A DNA stretch of 64,000 nucleotides from Blautia massiliensis (ex Durand et al. 2017) (GTDB lineage: Bacteria; Bacillota; Clostridia; Lachnospirales; Lachnospiraceae). The notes below the pieces were generated by a model. That model had not been told where the DNA came from and did no database searches. It saw only the letters and a program-made list of their open reading frames with translations. Shown piece by piece: positions 17,819-25,633 of this stretch. Location: contig NZ_LN913006.1 in assembly GCF_001487165.1 (NCBI RefSeq), positions 2,882,657-2,946,656 of the forward strand. The letters are read 5' to 3'. Position numbers and translations under genes: made by a program. The stretch's first letter is position 1; each line of letters starts with the position of its first letter.

Positions 17819-18087
17819 ATTATAATACATGACAGAGGGAGGTTTGTCAAGAGGTTTGGATATGATTATCCTGAAATATTTTCATTTTATGAGTTGGATG
17901 TAAATGAGTATTTTTACGCTGCAGGTGTAGGAGATATTTGCAACCCTGCAGAGGACTTACTTGATTCAGTTAAATGGTGAGAACTGGCAGTCGGATGTCT
18001 GACAGAGTGTTTGTTATAAGGAATATTGTGCCCTTAATGATAGGATTTTATCAGTAAAAATTCTCGGTGAAAATTTATAAAAATAAG

Positions 18088-18139
18088 TTGACAGAGACTA
18101 ACTTTAGTAGTATATTTACAACAGTTAGAGAAATCTAAC
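18088..18139 (+). promoter_or_regulatory. Promoter with overlapping palindromic operators (iron-type, inferred)
   Basis: TTGACA (18088-18093) and TATATT (18111-18116) are 17 bp apart. Between them ACTAA-CT-TTAGT forms a short palindrome, and downstream GTTAGA-GAAA-TCTAAC (18124-18139) forms another. The TTAG/CTAA half-sites resemble DtxR/IdeR-type boxes. Because a flavodoxin follows, iron control is plausible but unproven. The upstream gap 17819-18087 shows no gene. Confidence 0.6.
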
Positions 18140-18161
18140 TAATATGTAAAGGAGAATGCAA

Positions 18162-18755
18162 ATGACTTGTGAAAAATTTGAATCTGTCATGGGTTATCAT
18201 TGTTCCCCTGTATTAATGGGAATGAAACCGGCGAATCTTGTTTCCTTTTCCAAGGAAAAAATGCCGGAGCTGCCGGAGATCATTTCGGATTATGAGGAGA
18301 GTCTTGAACGGGAAGGTATCCGTATGGAGATCATCTGTGGATGCAGGAAGCATTATCTTCTTCTGGTGTACCGGCCGGATATGCTGCAGGAATATCTTAA
18401 GCAGGATGAAGCCAGGAAACTTTTGCTTCAGGATGGGTATAATATAGATAGTTCTTTGGATGAGATGATCGCCCGTTTGAAGGAGAGATTTTTTCATAAG
18501 ACGGAGTTTCCTCATGAGATCGGACTTTTCCTGGGTTATCCCATTGAAGACGTGAAGGGCTTCCGGAAGTTCGGAGGCAGTGGCTGCAAGATGTGTGGTT
18601 ACTGGAAGGTTTATGATGATGTGGAGCAGGCTCGCAGGATTTTTGACAGCTATGATAAGTGCCGGGAGTTTACTGCGGCGCAGATCCGTGCGGGGTATTC
18701 GATTTTGCAGGTTGTTGGTATGAAGCATCTCTGTACATCTCAGATGTGCGTATAA
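18162..18755 (+). CDS. DUF3793 family protein
   Basis: A 197-residue cytoplasmic protein of a family common in Clostridia and of unknown function. Recognisable features are the N-terminal CSPVLMGMKPANLVSF, the central FPHEIGLFLGYPIEDVKGF, and GCKMCGYWKVYDD, plus a C-terminal CTSQMCV. Conserved cysteines could bind metal. I prefer the ATG at 18162, which is 7 nt from GGAG, over the ATG at 18156, which is too close. It is followed 30 bp later by flavodoxin, the usual neighbour of this family, and both lie behind the putative iron-responsive promoter. Confidence 0.8.
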   Translation: MTCEKFESVMGYHCSPVLMGMKPANLVSFSKEKMPELPEIISDYEESLEREGIRMEIICGCRKHYLLLVYRPDMLQEYLKQDEARKLLLQDGYNIDSSLDEMIARLKERFFHKTEFPHEIGLFLGYPIEDVKGFRKFGGSGCKMCGYWKVYDDVEQARRIFDSYDKCREFTAAQIRAGYSILQVVGMKHLCTSQMCV

Positions 18756-18785
18756 TATAAAGTTTAAAAACAGGAGGTTTTTGAG

Positions 18786-19211
18786 ATGAGCAAGGTAGGA
18801 ATTATTTACTGGTCTTCTACAGGTAACACAGAGGCTATGGCGCAGGCTGTTGAGGAAGGTGCCAAGGCTGCCGGTGCGGATGTTGAGATTATGGAAGTGG
18901 CTGATGCGGATGTGGATAAAGCGCTTTCTTTTGATGTTCTGGCTCTTGGTTGTCCGGCAATGGGAGATGAGGAGCTTGAGGAGGGTGAGTTCGAGCCATT
19001 CTTCTCTGATCTGGAAGGCAAACTTTCCGGTAAGAAAGTTGCGCTTTTTGGTTCCTATGACTGGGGCGACGGAGAGTGGATGAGAACCTGGTGCGGCAGA
19101 GCAAAAGACGCAGGCGCAGAGCTTGTTGATGATGAAGGACTCATTGTAAACAACACACCTGATGATGAAGGACTTGCAGCTTGCCGTGAACTTGGCGGAA
19201 AACTTGCATAA
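18786..19211 (+). CDS. Flavodoxin
   Basis: A 141-residue short-chain flavodoxin, a soluble FMN electron carrier that replaces ferredoxin when iron is scarce. The FMN phosphate loop is SSTGNTEAMA (about residues 10-19); the isoalloxazine-contacting loops lie around GCPAMGDEELEE and GSYDWGDGEWM. The length fits the short-chain class. A CAGGAGG Shine-Dalgarno precedes the ATG. Probably co-transcribed with the DUF3793 gene from the promoter at 18088. Confidence 0.93.
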   Translation: MSKVGIIYWSSTGNTEAMAQAVEEGAKAAGADVEIMEVADADVDKALSFDVLALGCPAMGDEELEEGEFEPFFSDLEGKLSGKKVALFGSYDWGDGEWMRTWCGRAKDAGAELVDDEGLIVNNTPDDEGLAACRELGGKLA

Positions 19212-19266
19212 GATCTATTAGATTTCAAATAAATAAAAACTGAGCAGAGCATTGGATTTTCAAACA

Positions 19267-19325
19267 CAAACACCATCCGGACAGAAGGGATAGATATCTT
19301 TTTTGTCCGGGTGGTGTTTTATTTT
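19267..19325 (+). terminator. Terminator after flavodoxin
   Basis: A 15-bp stem (AACACCATCCGGACA at 19269-19283; TGTCCGGGTGGTGTT at 19304-19318, with G-T pairs) with a 20-nt loop, followed by TTTATTTT. Confidence 0.85.
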
Positions 19326-19463
19326 GAGCGAAAATATCTGCTTATTACTTTGAGGAAATATAGAAGAAATGAATATTAAGACAAAAAATCCTTGTTGATT
19401 TTAATATTTACGTGTCCTAAAATAGATAAAAATGAAATAAAGCAGGAAAGTGAGGGATGCCGG

Positions 19464-20219
19464 ATGACGCGGGAGGAAGCGGAACAGTATTTATATTATG
19501 CGATGACAATTGGTGAACAGCTTCTTTGCTGCGGAGCAGAGGTTGGACGTGTGGAAGATACCATACGGCGGATCTGCCTGGCATATGGAGCCACCCGGGC
19601 AGATGTTTTTTCTATCACATCCAGTATTGTGACGACTATTTATGGAGAGGATTTCGGTATTTGCACCCAGACGCGGCGTGTGCCGGGAATGTCCAATGAT
19701 CTGGGACGGCTGGATGACCTGAACCAGCTTTCCAGATACATCTGTGAGTATCGGCCGAAGCCGGAGGAGATCCAGAAGGGGCTGGAAAAGATCCGGGATA
19801 AACAAGGATATTCTTTTAAAACGCAGATTTTGATCTATGCTGTAATTTCAGGTTCTTTTTCCGTGTTTTTCGGAGGAGATGTCAACGATATGATTGCTTC
19901 TGCGCTGATTGGTATCGCCCTGAAGCTGTTTGAGGCTTTTGTAAAAAAAGGTGCATTAAACTCGCTGCTGACAGTGCTTCTTTGCTGCGGAGCCGGCGGA
20001 GTACTTTCCAATCTTACAGTTCTGATCGGGCTTGGACATCATGCGGATCTGATCAGTATCGGAAATATCATGCTTCTGATACCGGGAATTGCATTTACCA
20101 ATTCATTGCGTGATATGTTTTCAGGAGATACCATTACAGGTTTGATCCGATGTATGGAGGCACTTTTGCTGGCACTGGTCGTGGGCCTTGGTTTTACGGT
20201 GGCAAATCTGTTGTTTTAA
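19464..20219 (+). CDS. Threonine/serine exporter family protein, ThrE N-terminal (YjjP-like) subunit
   Basis: A 251-residue membrane protein of the DUF1212/YjjP family. The soluble N-terminal part includes CGAEVGRVEDTIRRI and the SITSSIVTTI motif, followed by five or so hydrophobic segments (about residues 120-250). Together with the smaller following gene it forms the split ThrE exporter that releases threonine, serine or related small acids. The ATG at 19464 is preceded by GAGGG at the right distance, so I use it rather than an upstream in-frame ATG. Confidence 0.85.
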   Translation: MTREEAEQYLYYAMTIGEQLLCCGAEVGRVEDTIRRICLAYGATRADVFSITSSIVTTIYGEDFGICTQTRRVPGMSNDLGRLDDLNQLSRYICEYRPKPEEIQKGLEKIRDKQGYSFKTQILIYAVISGSFSVFFGGDVNDMIASALIGIALKLFEAFVKKGALNSLLTVLLCCGAGGVLSNLTVLIGLGHHADLISIGNIMLLIPGIAFTNSLRDMFSGDTITGLIRCMEALLLALVVGLGFTVANLLF

Positions 20220-20364
20220 CCGAATCAGGGAAGTTCTCTTGAAGGTTACGAAAAGCAATAAGCAGTGAATGAGGAGTTTACATACTGTATCAATTGCGGA
20301 GTAGCGAAATGCAGCAGATAATGGGAGCATTTGATAGTAGTTATGATTTATTCAGGAGGAAAAT

Positions 20365-20811
20365 ATGCGGGAAATCATACAGCTGGTTGTATCCTTCACA
20401 GGATCCCTCGGCTTTGCGGCATTATTTAATATCCATGGAAAAAAACTCTGGTTTGCGGCATTGGGTGGATGTCTGTCCTGGGCTGTATATCTGGCAGTAG
20501 AGTTCATAACGCCAAGTCCGTATGTGTGCGGTTTCTGGTCAACAGTAGCTATTACTTTGTATGCAGAATGTATGGCAAGAATTCATAAAACGCCGGTAAC
20601 TGTATTTCTGGTTTCCGCGACAATTCCGCTGATTCCGGGAGCAGCACTTTACCGGACAATGAACTGGATGTTGATGAAGGACTGGGCGAAATTCCAGAAA
20701 GACGGAATCTATACGATCCTTTTTGCGGTGAGCATGGCAGCAGGAATGACGCTGACAACCATTGCGTTCCGGATGGCGTGGCGGTGGATGTACAGGCAGA
20801 GGAGAATGTAA
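20365..20811 (+). CDS. Threonine/serine exporter family protein, ThrE C-terminal (YjjB-like) subunit
   Basis: A 148-residue integral membrane protein with four predicted helices, DUF3815/YjjB-like. VSATIPLIPGAALYRTM is the conserved family block. It pairs with the preceding YjjP-like protein to form the bipartite exporter; in other species the two parts are fused as ThrE. AGGAGG precedes the ATG. The 145-bp gap between the two genes is longer than usual and holds no recognised element. Confidence 0.85.
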   Translation: MREIIQLVVSFTGSLGFAALFNIHGKKLWFAALGGCLSWAVYLAVEFITPSPYVCGFWSTVAITLYAECMARIHKTPVTVFLVSATIPLIPGAALYRTMNWMLMKDWAKFQKDGIYTILFAVSMAAGMTLTTIAFRMAWRWMYRQRRM

Positions 20812-20831
20812 TACAGTATCGAAATTCCCCG

Positions 20832-20860
20832 TTTACAAACCATCGGAAATGTGTTACGAT
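20832..20860 (+). promoter_or_regulatory. Promoter of the metG leader
   Basis: TTTACA at 20832-20837 and TACGAT at 20855-20860 with a 17-bp spacer, about 450 bp upstream of metG and before the structured leader. Confidence 0.6.
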
Positions 20861-20866
20861 TTTCCC

Positions 20867-21280
20867 ATATGGAAAACTCATGGAAGAAGAGAGTACATGT
20901 GTACACCGTACTACAGGGAAATCCCCGGAGGACTTTTTAGATGCAGGCTGTGACGCAGTTGCGGTCATAGATCTGCGGCAGAGTGAATGGTAAAGGTTCA
21001 CTTTATGCAGGAGTTCCGAGACTGAGAGGGATGTGCAGGCACAGATGGAAGATGGCTTCGGAGAGGCATTGCTGAACCGGTTTAAACGCGATAAGCGAAG
21101 TGCGAATGTCCGATTTAACGGACACCGGCAGGCAGTGACAGGACCGCCTGTTATAGCGGAAGGGTATAGAGCTTGCTGTACCTGATGAGGTTTTTGCCGC
21201 GAGGCAGGAGCGAAAAGAAGTGGTAACACGGGTAATAACTCGTCTTCTCATATCATTATGGTATGAGAAGACGTTTTTTA
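20867..21280 (+). promoter_or_regulatory. T-box leader of metG (methionine-specific expected)
   Basis: GTGGTAACACGG at 21220-21231 followed by GTAATAACTCGTC is the conserved antiterminator T-box. A perfect 12-bp terminator stem (CGTCTTCTCATA at 21241-21252, TATGAGAAGACG at 21262-21273) plus T7 follows. AGAGAGTA near 20890 fits the start of stem I. The specifier is not certain; ATG at 21106-21108 is one candidate. Uncharged tRNA-Met would permit readthrough into metG. No coding gene is visible in this stretch. Confidence 0.8.
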
Positions 21281-21306
21281 TTTTATATTTATGGAGGAAA
21301 GAAAAG

Positions 21307-23286
21307 ATGGAAAAGCAGAGATATTATATCAGCACTGCCATTGCGTACACATCCGGTAAACCGCATATCGGAAATACCTATGAGGTCGTTCTTGCGGATG
21401 CGATCGCACGTTTTAAAAGACAGCAGGGTTATGACGTATATTTTCAGACAGGTACTGATGAGCATGGCCAGAAGATCGAGCTGAAGGCTGAGGAGGCTGG
21501 TGTTACACCAAAGGAATTCGTAGATAACGTTTCCGGTGAGATCAAACGCATCTGGGATCTGATGAACACATCCTATGATAAATTCATCCGTACAACAGAT
21601 AAAGACCATGAAGAGCAGGTCAAAAAAATCTTCAAAAAAATGTATGCAAAGGGAGATATCTACAAGGGTCATTATGAAGGAATGTACTGTACACCATGTG
21701 AGTCCTTCTTCACAGAGTCCCAGCTTGTAGACGGCAAATGTCCGGATTGCGGACGTCCATGCGTACCTGCCAAGGAAGAGGCATATTTCTTCAAAATGAG
21801 TAAATATGCAGATAAGCTTATTGACTACATCAACACACATCCGGATTTCATCCAGCCGGAGTCCCGTAAAAACGAGATGATGAACAACTTCCTTCTTCCG
21901 GGACTTCAGGATCTCTGTGTATCCAGAACATCCTTTAAATGGGGAATCCCGGTAGATTTCGATCCGAAGCACGTTGTATATGTATGGCTGGATGCCCTGA
22001 CAAACTATATCACAGGTATCGGCTATGACTGCGACGGAAACAGCAGCGATAAATTCAACAAATACTGGCCGGCAGATCTTCACCTGATCGGAAAAGATAT
22101 CATCCGTTTCCATACCATTTACTGGCCGATCTTCCTGATGTCTCTGGATCTTCCGCTTCCGAAACAGGTATTCGGACATCCATGGCTGCTTCAGGGCGAT
22201 GGAAAAATGAGTAAATCCAAAGGAAATGTAATCTATGCAGATGAGCTGGTTGAGTTCTTCGGTGTAGATGCTGTCCGTTATTTTGTACTCCACGAAATGC
22301 CATTTGAGAATGACGGTGTGATCACATGGGAGCTGATGGTTGAGAGACTGAATTCCGACCTTGCAAACACACTTGGAAATCTTGTAAACCGTACAATTTC
22401 CATGTCCAACAAATATTTTAACGGAGTCGTTGAGAATAAGAATGTTATTGAGCCGGTTGATGAGGATCTTAAGAGCTTCATCCTTCAGGTTCCGAAGAAC
22501 GTTTCCGCAAAAATGGACAAGCTTCGTGTGGCAGATGCTATCACAGAGGTATTCTCTCTGTTTAAACGCTGCAACAAATATATCGACGAGACAATGCCAT
22601 GGGCACTTGCAAAGGATGAGACAAAGCAGGATCGTCTTGCAACCGTTCTCTACAACCTGGTTGAGGGAATCTGCATCGGCGCATCTCTTCTGAAATCCTT
22701 TATGCCGCGTACAACAGAGCGTATTCTTGTACAGCTCAACGCAAACGAGAGAACTCTTGAGGAGATGGAGCAGTTTGGTCTTTATCCTTCAGGAAACCGC
22801 GTAACTGACAAACCGGAGATCCTTTTTGCGAGACTTGACCTGAAAGAGGTTCTTGAGAAGGTTGAGAAGCTTCATCCGAAGAAAGAAGAGCCGAAAGAAG
22901 AGCCGAAGGAAGAGGTAGAAGAGGAGAAAACAGAGAATGTGATCGATATCGAGGCAAAGCCGGAGATCACTTTCGATGATTTTGAGAAGCTGCAGTTCCA
23001 GGTTGGTGAGATCATCGCCTGTGAGGAGGTTAAGAAATCCAGAAAACTTCTCTGCTCTCAGGTTAAGATCGGAAGTCAGGTTCGTCAGATCGTATCCGGA
23101 ATCAAGGCTCATTATTCCGCAGAGGAAATGGTGGGCAAAAAGGTTATGGTCGTTACAAACCTGAAGCCTGCTAAGCTTGCCGGAATCCTCAGCGAGGGTA
23201 TGATCCTCTGTGCAGAGGATGCAGACGGAAATCTTTCCCTGATGGTACCGGAGAAAGAGATGCCTGCAGGCGCTGAGATCTGCTAA
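21307..23286 (+). CDS. metG: Methionyl-tRNA synthetase with C-terminal tRNA-binding domain
   Basis: A 659-residue class I synthetase. The HIGH-type motif is PHIGNTYE (residues 19-26), KMSKSKGN is near residue 300, and a zinc knuckle is formed by CTPCESFF and CPDCGRPC. After a Lys/Glu-rich linker the last ~110 residues are an EMAP/Trbp111-like OB fold that binds tRNA and often dimerises the enzyme. The ATG at 21307 is chosen because GGAGG lies 9 nt upstream; the earlier in-frame start would lie inside the T-box terminator. moaC follows 12 bp later, so the T-box transcript may continue into the molybdopterin genes. Confidence 0.97.
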   Translation: MEKQRYYISTAIAYTSGKPHIGNTYEVVLADAIARFKRQQGYDVYFQTGTDEHGQKIELKAEEAGVTPKEFVDNVSGEIKRIWDLMNTSYDKFIRTTDKDHEEQVKKIFKKMYAKGDIYKGHYEGMYCTPCESFFTESQLVDGKCPDCGRPCVPAKEEAYFFKMSKYADKLIDYINTHPDFIQPESRKNEMMNNFLLPGLQDLCVSRTSFKWGIPVDFDPKHVVYVWLDALTNYITGIGYDCDGNSSDKFNKYWPADLHLIGKDIIRFHTIYWPIFLMSLDLPLPKQVFGHPWLLQGDGKMSKSKGNVIYADELVEFFGVDAVRYFVLHEMPFENDGVITWELMVERLNSDLANTLGNLVNRTISMSNKYFNGVVENKNVIEPVDEDLKSFILQVPKNVSAKMDKLRVADAITEVFSLFKRCNKYIDETMPWALAKDETKQDRLATVLYNLVEGICIGASLLKSFMPRTTERILVQLNANERTLEEMEQFGLYPSGNRVTDKPEILFARLDLKEVLEKVEKLHPKKEEPKEEPKEEVEEEKTENVIDIEAKPEITFDDFEKLQFQVGEIIACEEVKKSRKLLCSQVKIGSQVRQIVSGIKAHYSAEEMVGKKVMVVTNLKPAKLAGILSEGMILCAEDADGNLSLMVPEKEMPAGAEIC

Positions 23287-23298
23287 GTATAGACAGAT

Positions 23299-23778
23299 AT
23301 GGAATTGAATCATTTTGATAAAAACGGCAATGCTGTTATGGTGGATGTGTCCGACAAACCGGTCACTCACCGTACGGCAACAGCCACGGGTTCCATTCAG
23401 GTAAGCCCGGAGATCATGGCCGCGGTAAAAAGCGGAAATGTGAAAAAGGGTGATGTACTTGGTGTGGCCCGTGTGGCAGGTATCATGGGTGTGAAGCGTA
23501 CTTCTGAGCTGATCCCCATGTGTCATCCACTTCCCATCCAGAAGTGTTCTGTGGATTTTGAGACGGATGAGGATGCGGGAGTGATCCGTGTATTCTGCAC
23601 GGTAAAAACAGAGGGAAAAACAGGCGTGGAGATGGAGGCGCTGACAGGTGTTCAGGTGACGCTTCTTACCATTTATGACATGTGCAAGGCAATTGACAAG
23701 CACATGGTCATGTCTGATATCCATCTGGAAGAAAAAACAGGAGGCAAAAGCGGAGATTTTCGTTTTGAGGAAAAATAA
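23299..23778 (+). CDS. moaC: Cyclic pyranopterin monophosphate synthase
   Basis: A 159-residue MoaC, which with MoaA converts GTP to cyclic pyranopterin monophosphate, the first step of molybdenum/tungsten cofactor synthesis. Conserved blocks are [20 protein letters not shown] and [23 protein letters not shown] split over its centre, with the catalytic lysine in the C-terminal [13 protein letters not shown]. It overlaps moaA by one base (TAATG) and is closely spaced to metG. Confidence 0.96.
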   Translation: MELNHFDKNGNAVMVDVSDKPVTHRTATATGSIQVSPEIMAAVKSGNVKKGDVLGVARVAGIMGVKRTSELIPMCHPLPIQKCSVDFETDEDAGVIRVFCTVKTEGKTGVEMEALTGVQVTLLTIYDMCKAIDKHMVMSDIHLEEKTGGKSGDFRFEEK

Positions 23779-24767
23779 TGATAGACAGGTGCGGAAGAAA
23801 TATTGATTATCTCAGGATTTCCGTAACTGACAGATGTAATTTGCGGTGTATTTATTGTATGCCGGAGGAGGGAGTGCAGCATGTGGAGCGCTCCCTCATT
23901 TTGCAGGAAGAGGAAATTTTGAGGATCTGCCGGGTGATGGCAGAGCTGGGTATCCGGAAGATCAAGCTGACCGGCGGGGAACCGCTTGTACGGCCGCGGA
24001 TGCCTCAGCTGGTGGAAAAACTGAAAAATATGCCGGGGATCGAGAAGGTGACTCTGACTACAAATGGTGTGCTTCTGAAAGATCAGATGAGTGATTTTGC
24101 CCGGGCGAGGCTGGACGGATTGAATATCAGCCTGGATACGCTGGATGAGGCCTGCAGCAGGAGGATCACGCGGCGGGATGAACTGGGGCGGACGCTGGAA
24201 GGGATTTCGGAGGCAATGAAGTATCCGGAGATTTCACTGAAGATCAATTGTGTGCCTCTTGGGATCCAGGAGCAGGATCTTTGCCGGGTGGCGCTTTTGG
24301 CCAGGGATCATAGGGTGCATGTGCGGTTTATTGAGATGATGCCCATTGGGATGGGAAAAGAATTTCATGGGGTGTCGGAGGAGGAACTGCTTCGGATCCT
24401 TGGGGAAAAGCTTCCGCGGTTTTCGCCGTATGTTGGGGAGCCCCTTGGGAATGGACCGTGTCATTATTATGATGTGGATGGTTTTTCCGGAAAGATCGGG
24501 TTTATCAGCGCGGTGAGCCATAAGTTCTGTGGGGAGTGTAACCGGATCCGGCTGACTTCTCAGGGTTTTTTGAAGACCTGTCTGCAGTATGCGGCGGGAA
24601 GGGATCTTCGGGAGGTGATCCGCAGTGGTGGTTCGGATGAGGTGCTGAAGGCTGTGATCCTGGAGGCTCTGGCGGAGAAACCGGACGGGCATGCTTTTGG
24701 CGTAGGCCTGGAGAAACAGAAGGATGATAAGACGGAGAAGCTTTGTATGGCTCAGATCGGAGGTTGA
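23778..24767 (+). CDS. moaA: GTP 3',8-cyclase (radical SAM)
   Basis: A 329-residue MoaA. The radical-SAM cluster motif is CNLRCIYC (Cys20, 24, 27); LTGGEPLVRP follows as the SAM-binding GGE motif. A second C-terminal cluster is formed by CGECNRIRL and a following Cys in FLKTC, as expected for GTP binding. The typical C-terminal GG dipeptide motif is present (last residues IGG). Translation is coupled to moaC. A stretch of higher-GC codon use begins within this gene and continues through mogA. Confidence 0.96.
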   Translation: MIDRCGRNIDYLRISVTDRCNLRCIYCMPEEGVQHVERSLILQEEEILRICRVMAELGIRKIKLTGGEPLVRPRMPQLVEKLKNMPGIEKVTLTTNGVLLKDQMSDFARARLDGLNISLDTLDEACSRRITRRDELGRTLEGISEAMKYPEISLKINCVPLGIQEQDLCRVALLARDHRVHVRFIEMMPIGMGKEFHGVSEEELLRILGEKLPRFSPYVGEPLGNGPCHYYDVDGFSGKIGFISAVSHKFCGECNRIRLTSQGFLKTCLQYAAGRDLREVIRSGGSDEVLKAVILEALAEKPDGHAFGVGLEKQKDDKTEKLCMAQIGG

Positions 24768-24770
24768 GTG

Positions 24771-25259
24771 ATGAAGAGAGTTGCTGTGATCACTTCTAGT
24801 GATAAGGGGTACAGAGGAGAGCGGGAGGATCTTAGTGGTCCTGCTGTGAAGGAGATTATGGAGGCGGCCGGGTATGAGGTTGTTTCTGTGGATGTTTTGC
24901 CGGATGACCGTGGGATGCTTGGAAGCCGGATGGCTGAGATCGCAGATCTGGGGCTTGCGGAGCTGATCCTGACTACGGGTGGTACCGGGTTTTCTCAGAG
25001 GGATGTGACACCGGAGGCTACGGAGGATGTGATCGAGCGGCGTGTGCCGGGGATTCCGGAGGCGATGCGGGCGTTTAGTCTGACGATCACGAAGCGGGCG
25101 ATGCTGAGCCGGGCTACGGCCGGGATCCGGAAGGGGACGTTGATCGTTAACCTGCCGGGGAGTCCTAAGGCTGTCAGGGAGTGCCTGGAGGTTATTATTG
25201 AGGCGTTGGGGCATGGGATTGAGATTTTGACTGGCGATGCTGGAGAATGCGGACGGTAG
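24771..25259 (+). CDS. mogA: Molybdopterin adenylyltransferase (MogA/MoaB family)
   Basis: A 162-residue MPT-binding protein that adenylylates molybdopterin before metal insertion. TTGGTGFSQRDVTPEAT is the family signature, and NLPGSPKAVRECLE is the second conserved block. The ATG at 24771 lies directly after the moaA stop with GGAGG upstream; a GTG at 24768 is the alternative. Subfamily (MogA or MoaB) is not resolved. MoaD, MoaE and MoeA are not in the window, so the pathway must be completed elsewhere. Confidence 0.88.
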   Translation: MKRVAVITSSDKGYRGEREDLSGPAVKEIMEAAGYEVVSVDVLPDDRGMLGSRMAEIADLGLAELILTTGGTGFSQRDVTPEATEDVIERRVPGIPEAMRAFSLTITKRAMLSRATAGIRKGTLIVNLPGSPKAVRECLEVIIEALGHGIEILTGDAGECGR

Positions 25260-25290
25260 TGTGCGGTGTATACTTGTATTAACGAACGGA

Positions 25291-25474
25291 CGCCCAACGG
25301 AGGCAGGGCCAGTACGGTGACACGCTGCGCGGCCTGTTCGGCTGCGTCGCTGGTTTGCTGCCATTCGCGCCAACTCGCCTGCGGCTCAAACAGGGCGCTC
25401 GGTGGCAGCAGCTATACTCGCCTCTCGACGGCCGCTCCGCTAACGTCACCGTACTGGCCCTGCCTCCGTTGGGC
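25291..25474. repeat. GC-rich 184-bp element bounded by a perfect 30-bp inverted repeat
   Basis: Left arm 25291-25320 begins GCCCAACGGAGGCAGGGCC; right arm 25445-25474 is its exact reverse complement. The 124-bp interior is GC-rich and itself partly self-complementary (for example CTGCTGCCACC-type stretches). Composition differs sharply from the AT-rich flanks. No protein is supported. It looks like a non-autonomous mobile palindrome or a highly structured RNA. Confidence 0.85.
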
Positions 25475-25484
25475 TGGTTGTTGA

Positions 25485-25564
25485 ATGTGGTAGGTTTTAT
25501 GATTAAAATTCATCTCCAGCGATTCATAATTCCTGAGGCTTGAGAGTTACATGTGGTAGGTTTT
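25485..25564 (+). repeat. Short direct repeat next to the palindromic element
   Basis: ATGTGGTAGGTTTT occurs at 25485-25498 and at 25551-25564, 66 bp apart, between the palindrome and the next gene. Function unknown; it may be duplication scar. The rest of 25475-25633 shows no gene. Confidence 0.6.
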
Positions 25565-25633
25565 GGAAATCAATATTGCTGGTGTGATATAGGAATAAAT
25601 TTGGTAACGATGTGTAATTAATAGGAGTCTGTT

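Noticed and set aside
24234-25373. 379-codon open frame antisense to moaA/mogA
   Set aside because: Arg/Pro/His-rich shadow product opposite two well-supported genes in a GC-richer stretch.
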